Assembly (NCBI RefSeq): GCF_017654505.1
Contig: NC_054534.1
Location: 45,669,226 to 45,733,225, forward strand
Length of the DNA: 64,000 nt
DNA from: Polyodon spathula
Lineage: Eukaryota; Chordata; Actinopteri; Acipenseriformes; Polyodontidae
Reading direction: 5' to 3'
Every line of letters begins with the position of its first letter. The stretch's first letter is position 1. The translations under genes and the position numbers were made by a program. The notes beneath the pieces were generated by a model. It was not told the DNA's origin and searched no databases. It was given only the letters and a program-made list of their open reading frames with translations. This document shows positions 57,328-64,000 of the stretch, piece by piece.

Positions 57328-57659
57328 ACCACCATAATCGATGTCGTGATCAATTTTTTTATTTATACATGTAATAAAATATGAATGTCAAAAAATAAAA
57401 TAAACGTGTGCAGATCACAGTAAAAATCAAAACAAAGCTGCTTGTCTACGTTACATACAACAATGCAAAAAAAGAAAAAAAAAGAAGAAAGAAAATTGCC
57501 TATAGTCTGTCTTTGTAATAAACTTGCCTAATGAAACCTACCAAATAATATATTTTTTACAATGTCCAAAGAAAGTATTTTCTAAGAAAACCAACAAACA
57601 AAAACGTGTTTTTCAGCAAATATGGACATATGATTTTTCCATAAAATAAAACACTTAAG
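57324..57659. other. Unassigned AT-rich DNA
   Basis: A-rich, with no coding homology. Confidence 0.4.
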
Positions 57660-57870
57660 ATTTGGAAAAAAAAGGGGGCGGATCTGAGCAATACACATTC
57701 CCTGCACAAAAGACCTAACACGGACATAAACAAAGGAGATAGGTGCTTCCGCATCTAGCACTCAAAGAATATCACAGACATTTGCCAAGCTTTTTGTGAT
57801 GTCACTGTAATAAAATAATGACTTGGATAGCATTACTGAGGAGTTTGGTGATAAAACGAGGAGATCATAC
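57660..57870 (+). mobile_element. Partial copy of the piggyBac-type MITE family
   Basis: The sequence from the AAAAAGGGGGCGGATCTGAG region to GGAGTTTGGTGATAAAACGA matches the interior of the MITEs at 22736 and 61251, including CAAAGAATATCACAGACATT. The TTAA-flanked ends are missing here. Similarity stops near 57866, after which sequence differs, so this could be part of a longer relative. Confidence 0.8.
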
Positions 57871-60229
57871 AAGACTGTTCAGTTTAAAACTATTTTCTCA
57901 AAGTACTGTAAAAGTAAAAACATTTTTTACAATTATCTAAACAGTGTTTCTGTAGGTAAAAATGTCAACATACAACTGAAACAGCATTTAAATCACTCAA
58001 CAATCTATTTTTTTTTTTCATCTATGTCACTAAGAATTACAGAAATATTGGCAAAGACAACTCGGAGGCAAGCAGTCGCAGTAACACTATTAAAAAGCCA
58101 TCTGAGAAATCACCATGCAAGTCTCATTCAGCATGTGATATACTGTATATGCAGCAGCGGCACCTACTTATTAAACTAAATATCACCTTATAAAAGTGAC
58201 TAGCGAGTGTGCAATTTTTAAATTAGACACAATAGATACATCTAGCCACTACCCTCCAATTTCAAAAACATTTAAAAAAAAATTAAAATCTGCTCTCTGC
58301 TGACACAACTGTTGGCCTTTTAAACAATGTCGTGTTCAGCTTAGAATTCTCTTGTGCTCGTCGCGGACGGGAAGGACTGCAGCACTGCGCAAACTGACAG
58401 GGAAGTCGTTTATTCCACATATCATCCAATGCTGGTTTACAATCTAGGGATGTTATGCCGCTTACCAGCATCGGTGTGAAAACAGCCTCGGAAATAATTA
58501 GTCAGCTTCTCTTGAAGACCGCAAAGCCTGAGTAGGATCATTTCCTACAAAAAAAAAAAAAAAAAAAAAAGACACTCGGAAGCCCCTCCTTCGAGAGCCA
58601 GTGCAGTGCAGTGTTTGGCTGTTCCACAAATCCTCCCTCAGATGTGGGAATTCAGTGTTTTCAATTCACAAATGTAATTTAATCTTGAAAAATGTTACTA
58701 CAAATGGCAATGTTCAATGTTATATGAGAAATAACCCATCCAGGGCGTGCGGTAAAAATTGTCTTACCACACACCCTGTCACAGGTAGCATACTAATGGG
58801 ATGTATTTGAGTGATGCTACATTTTTTTATGAAATACATATTAACTTATTTGCAGTATGTGACTATAGAATAGTTTAGTGTAAATACATTAATTTGTTTT
58901 TGAGACCATATTACCTATGTGGAAGTCTGTAGAGTTAATTTGGTATTTGTAAGGGACTGAATACACCATTACTAAATCATAGGAGCAGAAAGACTGTTTT
59001 TATCGTAGAATGCACTGCAATAAAGACTTACTGTAAGCATTTTATTATTTTGCTTTTGTGTATCTGCCATCTTAACTGTAAACTTGGTAAAATATAAATG
59101 AGTGTACTTGCCAATGGGGGGGGGGGGAGTTAGGATCTGGAGTCCGATGAGAGGAGTTGAGTAGGTTCCTGAAAAGGAAAAAAAAATGTTTGTATCAGAA
59201 CTGCAGGATGCGCAGTGACAGCGGAGTTCATTGAATGGAGGCCTACGTTCAATGAACTTGCAGCGTCTCAAGAAAAATAAATAACGTAAAACTCACTTGA
59301 ATTCAGCTGAGTTATATGGTGAGTTTACACTTAAAATAATAAAGAAAGATCTAACTCTGAAGATTAGTATAATTTATTTAACTAAGATTTAAGGAAAATA
59401 AAAGTACAACTTACCAATTTGCATTGCCTGTCGCTCTGTGTGTGTGTGGATGCGTGTGCAGACAAAGGGAACGTACACGGTTGAGGCGTGCTTTTTGAAA
59501 ATGATAGTGGACGCGTATAATGTAAGTGTATCGGGAGGCCTCCTTTTGACAGTCAATTGTTTACTGATTTTCCTACTTATTTATTTCCTCTTTTGTGGCC
59601 ACATTAATTGCAATTTTTGTTCCGGTGTTCCTCACTCCAGTTTGGATAAATAAAAGGAAGCCAGCTGGGTCAACAAAAGCTTTTCTGTCCATCTAAAATT
59701 GAGCTGTGCAAAAGAAAGAAAAAAGATTCTTGTAAGGAAGACATTCAAATAGAGGGAAAATTACCTAATCATGCTAAATGTCAAAAAAAGTCCTACAGTT
59801 CCATGATTGTAGAGCAGTGATATTCACCCCAGTTAAACATCTGGAATCAGTGGTAATTATGACCAGTTAAGTTAATAACTGATTAAATTAAATCATTGCA
59901 TGGGAAAGTGGAATGAAACCTGCAGACACTGCTGCCCTCCATGACAAGGCGTGAATATTACGGTTGTATAGCGCAATTCATTATTATTATTTACACAAAT
60001 CTATATTTTATACTTGGTTAATTCTAAAACAAAATGGAATTGTGTTAACAGAACTACCATTCTGTTATTAGAATGTATATAATCAGATACATAACACAAA
60101 TGGAGATAGTTGTTTAAAAAATATATAACTACATATGCCAAATTACATAGTTTTCTCATTGTCTTTAATATAAACACTTTTGGAAGAAACATTTTTCACT
60201 GACAAACAATTTTATAACATGCACCTCAA
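57871..60229. other. Unassigned AT-rich DNA
   Basis: No gene was recognised. It holds a 21-bp A run (58550-58571), a G run (59116-59127) and a small 10-bp inverted repeat GTTCATTGAA...TTCAATGAAC near 59226-59257. The open frame at 57823-58179 (118 codons) starts in MITE sequence and matches nothing known to me. Confidence 0.4.
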
Positions 60230-60850
60230 TTCCTTTTCTAAATATTGTCCACCAACTTTCAATACGGTTTAACTGTGATGAACCATATAAGTAACTAGCA
60301 GCTCCATGATAGCAATCACTTTGATTTCACAGTGTGCAGTGCATAGCAGCCATTATGCCATTTTCACTCCCACAGTCTTTTCTTAGTCTCATGGGGAAAA
60401 CCTCCATAGACTGCATACATTCTGCATATGTGTGAGTAAGAACCTTTGGATTATTGTTTGTTGTACAACAGGTTAGCCACATTATATGTTAGGAAAATCC
60501 ATCAATGCACCCACTGATGCCAAATGGTTTCAGTTTATCGTAGCCATCTACATGCCAGGTGAAATTTGGTCCAAGTGAGCGATATACTCTCCAAACCAAC
60601 CTTCTTGTTCTTCGTGATTGAAGTCTTTTGGGGTTCAGCTGCGGAAGCAATCTCATTACAGTGCCTCTTCTTACACAAAGCCTATACTTGTGTTTCAAGG
60701 CATGTCACATTGATCTACAACCAAATAATTGTCCAGGCTCTCTCAGCTCATTATTAATAGCCCAAACTACCCCTCTTTCAGAAGCACAATTGGCAACTTG
60801 CTGTCTTTCCGAAAGGAGACTCCACCATCAATCTCATACGTTACCAGTTT
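60230..60850 (-). pseudogene. IS3-like (rve integrase) gene, second copy
   Basis: On the minus strand LKHKYRLCVRRGTVMRLLPQ (basic helix-turn-helix end) and RRTRRLVWRVYRSLGPNFTW lead to HVDGYDKLKPFGISGCIDGF with the first Asp. After a stop comes a block with MRLRKDCGSENGIMAAMHCT (second Asp), then GAASYLYGSSQLNRIESWWT with the catalytic Glu. All three acidic residues are present, but in-frame stops occur (after IDGFS and after MHCTL). It matches the core block at 38378-38737. Confidence 0.75.
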
Positions 60851-61019
60851 AACCAGTTAAAAATGGTCTCTCTGCCCACAAACCACTGTAGTTTCTTTGT
60901 TTGGTATGCTTACCTGGCACTATGGATTTGAATCCTCGTTATGAAAGTGGCTTTTCGGCTGTTGAGAGCCCAGCCACTCCAGTTCGACTTAGCCGCAGGA
61001 GAACTTCTCAGCTGTCTCT

Positions 61020-63410
61020 TCAATGCGCTGTACCAATAAAAAAAAAAAAGAATTATCAGTCATGGAAAATCCCTCAGCTTCTCAGTACTCCTGGAACATT
61101 TCTTACAGCACTGGTGCTTCCCGTGAGGATCTCATCTCCTTGCTAAATCAGTCCGAAGTATCAGCCTCCAAGTCTCTGGTCCCGTCTTCACTTGGCAAGG
61201 CTTCCACCGTTCAAGCAGCACAGTCCAGGTCAGATTCCTCTAACATCATCTTAAACCTTTGCGGTCCTATGTTGGACCAGGTCCGGCATTACAATTTTCC
61301 CTTTCCAGTCTGATGGTGGACCCTGTCCGACATTATCAAAAAGATGTAAAGCACAGGTTTCTAGTAATTTCTTCTCTGGAAAAAGCCGAGAAAACCTTTC
61401 AAATGCCGAGTGAGACCAATAGGAGCCAAATGAAGCAGAAAAAAGGGCGTATCTGATAGCCCCATTCACCACAGAGATAACACAGACATAAACAAAGGAG
61501 ATAGCTGCTTCTGCATTCAGCACTCAGAGAATATCACAGACATTTGCAGAGCTTTTTGAGATGTTGTAGTAATAAAATAATGTCTTGGATCGCGAGGAGT
61601 TTGGTGATAAAACAAGTAATCAGGAGAGGATTTATCAGTATACAAGTCTATAAATAGGTATGTGAAAAATACAACCAAGGGGTGGGGCTTGGCTGGAAAT
61701 GCAGTACTGAGTGTACTTTTGCGATTCAGTGCCTTTTACACCAGTTTTACTCTGTAAAAAAAATTAAACAGCGCGTGTAAAATAAACAGCACGTGTGAAA
61801 ATAAATTGGACCTGATGCGCCTGACAAGCGTTGAATACATGGACCGCTAAGGGTTAAAGTCCCCCATTCATGCCAGTTCCATCTCTAATACGGACATCGT
61901 CCAAGCCCTGAAAACAATACAAGCTTCAGTCTCCGTGCTGGATAACGTCTGTCCTACCTCTCGGTCCTTCTGCATCGGCTTTCCTCTCCACTTCATCTGA
62001 GCTTCCTGCTGAGTCACCCTGTTCAAGCCCACTCAATTCCGGCACTTTTTAAATCTTTCTACAGTAGTAGCCAGCTCCGATTCCCACTTGCCTACTTATG
62101 CAGACTTGGTCTCTATACCGATGCCGCCCCCTCTGGGGGCTTCGGTGGTATTTCAGGTTCCAAGTGGTTCTACGGGAATTGGCCACCCGAGTTCTCGTCT
62201 CTTCCTTCCACAAAGCAATATTCAGCATTGTTTGAATTGTATCTTATTATTGTTGCAGCCATAATCTGGGGGCATAAATGGTCAAAAAAAGTCATAACGT
62301 TTAAGTGCGACAACCTCTCTACAGTAGCTATTATCAATAAGGGCAGATCATCTTCCCTTACAATCATAAAGCTTATGAGAAAGCTCACCTGCGTTTCAGT
62401 GCTGGGAAACTTTAGAATCCAAGCAAATCACGTCCCAGGTTCAAAAACATAAACACTGACTCGTTTTAATTTTCAGAAATTCAACACACTGTTTTCGGGA
62501 GACCCCCTACCACATCCGTGTCCAGGGTTCAATGACCTCATATTGTATTAAATCAATCATCTCCCAACATCCAGATCTCTGAATCCGCAATTAATATCAT
62601 GAAACAATCAGTCTCACAAAGCACCAGAGCCACTTATAATACAGGCTGGCAGTCTTACTTCCGAATCTTCCATCATGGAATTCATTACTTATTGCTTTTT
62701 AAAACGAAATCTTGTCAGGTTTACAGTTTCACTCTTGTTTGCTCAGAATCACTATCCCTCCCCATCTCATTTTCCTTGGATATAAATACTGCTCCATGGG
62801 ATTCAACAAACTGTTTCCAAACCTTCATCTTCCAAGTGGCCTATCACAAAGAAATCTTGGAATCCATGATCAACACTCTACTCTCAGGCTGCTTTTCTCC
62901 ATACAAAGATGTCCTCGTGGAAGCAGTGTTCATCTCGGCCTTCTATGTACTTTCAAAACATTCAAAATCAAACCGAGAAAAGAAAGGCATACATGTTTTT
63001 TTTTTTTTTTTTTTTTTTTCAAAAACACATTGTATTATGTGTCCTGTTTCTGCTCTTTTCAGCTATCTGTCACTTTGACCGACGGCCAGCAACCAGGACC
63101 CCGTTTCTCACCCCGGAAAGGACAGCCATGTCCAGAAACCGTCGTCTGTGTCTCCTTTGCACTGGGCTGCGACAATTACTCTGGACATTAGTTCAGGATC
63201 GGCACTGCAACTTCTGCTGCTTCCAGGAACACTGCTCCACACCTCATCAAGGCTATGGGGAGATGGACTTCCAGTGCGTACGAATGCTACATTCTAAAGA
63301 ATGTCTCAGACTTATTATCGGCTCAAAAAAAGTTATGTGGCTAATTAAGGACTATTGGAGTCGTTATTTTAGAACCCAGAGAAAGGGTAACCCTCTGCCA
63401 TGGGTTCCCT
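61020..63410 (+). pseudogene. DIRS/Ngaro-type RNase H and tyrosine recombinase, broken
   Basis: The upstream part (61020-61250) is Ser-rich and unassigned. After the nested MITE the frame gives RNase H: RLGLYTDAAPSGGFGGISGS, KWFYGNWPPEFSSLPSTKQY, SALFELYLIIVAAIIWGHKW, DNLSTVAIINKGRSSSLTII and FRIQANHVPGSKT (62085-62450). The recombinase begins near 62590 with QSTRATYNTGWQSYF. Its catalytic end is GH*FRIGTATSAASRNTAPH then LIKAMGRWTSSAYECYI (63180-63290). The HxxR Arg and the Tyr remain, but a TAG replaces the residue after His. A T run (62999-63019) breaks the frame. Confidence 0.88.
61251..61857. mobile_element. piggyBac-type MITE flanked by TTAA, inside DIRS element
   Basis: TTAA at 61251, then ACCTTTGCGGTCCTATGTTG. 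The right end is CATGGACCGCTAAGGG and TTAA at 61854-61857. It shares interior blocks with 22736-23292. Removing it rejoins DIRS-type sequence, which dates it after that element. Confidence 0.9.
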
Positions 63411-64000
63411 AAGGTTTCCCACTATTTCTGGTGAGTAGGGTTTATTTCCTTACCTGAGCGTTGAGTGGTTTAAATCTCCATGGTGGGGTGGCTTAGGTCA
63501 CCTCATTCTTTTGGGGGAAGGTGGCCTTAGTGCCACTTGTCCTGCCGCTGCCATCCACATCCATCATAAATACATATCATGCTGGTCAGTATTGGGCAGC
63601 GTCTTAGCTCCTTGAACCAGGCATGACCAAAAGTAATTATCATGCACATGCAAACACGATATCATTCTATCTTGCATCACATCACACTGGGCTATTGGTG
63701 CACGTAATTAATGCATAATTAATTTTACACATGGACATTACCGCATTCCTGAAAAAGAATACAGGTGATGGTTAATTATGCAAACAATTGGTGGCGGCCT
63801 TACATTTGGGGGAAGGTGGCCCCAAGAGTCATTCTTAATCACTACATTGCATCTTAGCTCGGCCAGCATAGGGGCAGCTATCGAGTGTCAATGGATAAGG
63901 CCATGGGCCAAATTATAATGTGAATGTATTATGTATCTGTCTGCTATCATGTTTATGTGTGGCCTGACTGTCTGCAAATTGTTCATGTGCCCATCGGGCA
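63411..64000. other. Probable DIRS-type element tail
   Basis: GGGGGAAGGTGGCC occurs twice (63514 and 63811), as direct repeats in the tail of such elements might. No coding homology was seen. The element may continue beyond the window. Confidence 0.35.

Noticed and set aside
57823..58179. 118-codon open frame as a gene
   Set aside because: It begins in MITE-derived sequence and its remainder has no family resemblance or conserved pattern.
1..64000. tRNA, rRNA or snRNA genes
   Set aside because: I saw no cloverleaf with A/B boxes and no rRNA or snRNA-like stretch. A covariance-model scan would be needed to exclude small ones.

Overview
This is a stretch of eukaryotic, repeat-dominated genomic DNA with no intact protein-coding gene that I can support. 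The repeat families (Tc1/mariner, L2 and CR1-like LINEs, DIRS/Ngaro-type tyrosine-recombinase retroelements, Gmr1-like Ty3/gypsy, CACTA, piggyBac, hAT, and an RLE-encoding LINE) point to a ray-finned fish. The mixture fits an early-branching, repeat-rich lineage such as sturgeon or paddlefish, but that placement is inference from memory of repeat families, not a search. The many open reading frames are mostly chance frames or fragments of decayed elements.

Layout: 0-1 kb is a broken Tc1 element. 5-7.3 kb is a Gmr1-like gypsy remnant (gag, then integrase, then RNase H). 7.2-8.6 kb holds two L2-type LINE ends. 8.6-14.5 kb contains a broken CACTA-type transposase (minus strand) with a Tc1 fragment inside it, a 711-bp CACTA-type MITE, and two arrays of TTGTAAAC-like motifs. 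15-24 kb is built of DIRS-type fragments on the plus strand, a CR1-like LINE, a 35-bp minisatellite invaded by a solo LTR, and a piggyBac-type MITE inside that LTR. 24-33 kb is mostly unassigned, with one LTR candidate. 33-37.4 kb holds two DIRS-type copies on the minus strand, one interrupted by a CR1-like LINE.

37.8-41.5 kb holds exon-like blocks of an IS3-like (rve integrase) gene, broken by stops and LTR sequence; a second copy lies at 60.2-60.9 kb. 43.2-52 kb is the part most like host genes. On the minus strand there are HECT ubiquitin-ligase exons (45.5-47.5 kb) and Ser/Thr protein-kinase exons (50-52 kb), both with splice-like borders but with frameshifts or stops. A solo LTR sits inside one HECT exon with a perfect 5-bp target duplication, and a second solo LTR lies just downstream. 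52.2-55.4 kb is an RLE-type LINE. 56.2-57.3 kb is a Tc1 element that carries an inverted duplication. 61-63.4 kb is another DIRS-type RNase H/recombinase remnant, itself interrupted by a piggyBac-type MITE.

The window mainly records nested insertion history. Its clearest results are exact target-site duplications for three solo LTRs, two piggyBac MITEs and a CACTA MITE, and the disruption of a HECT exon.
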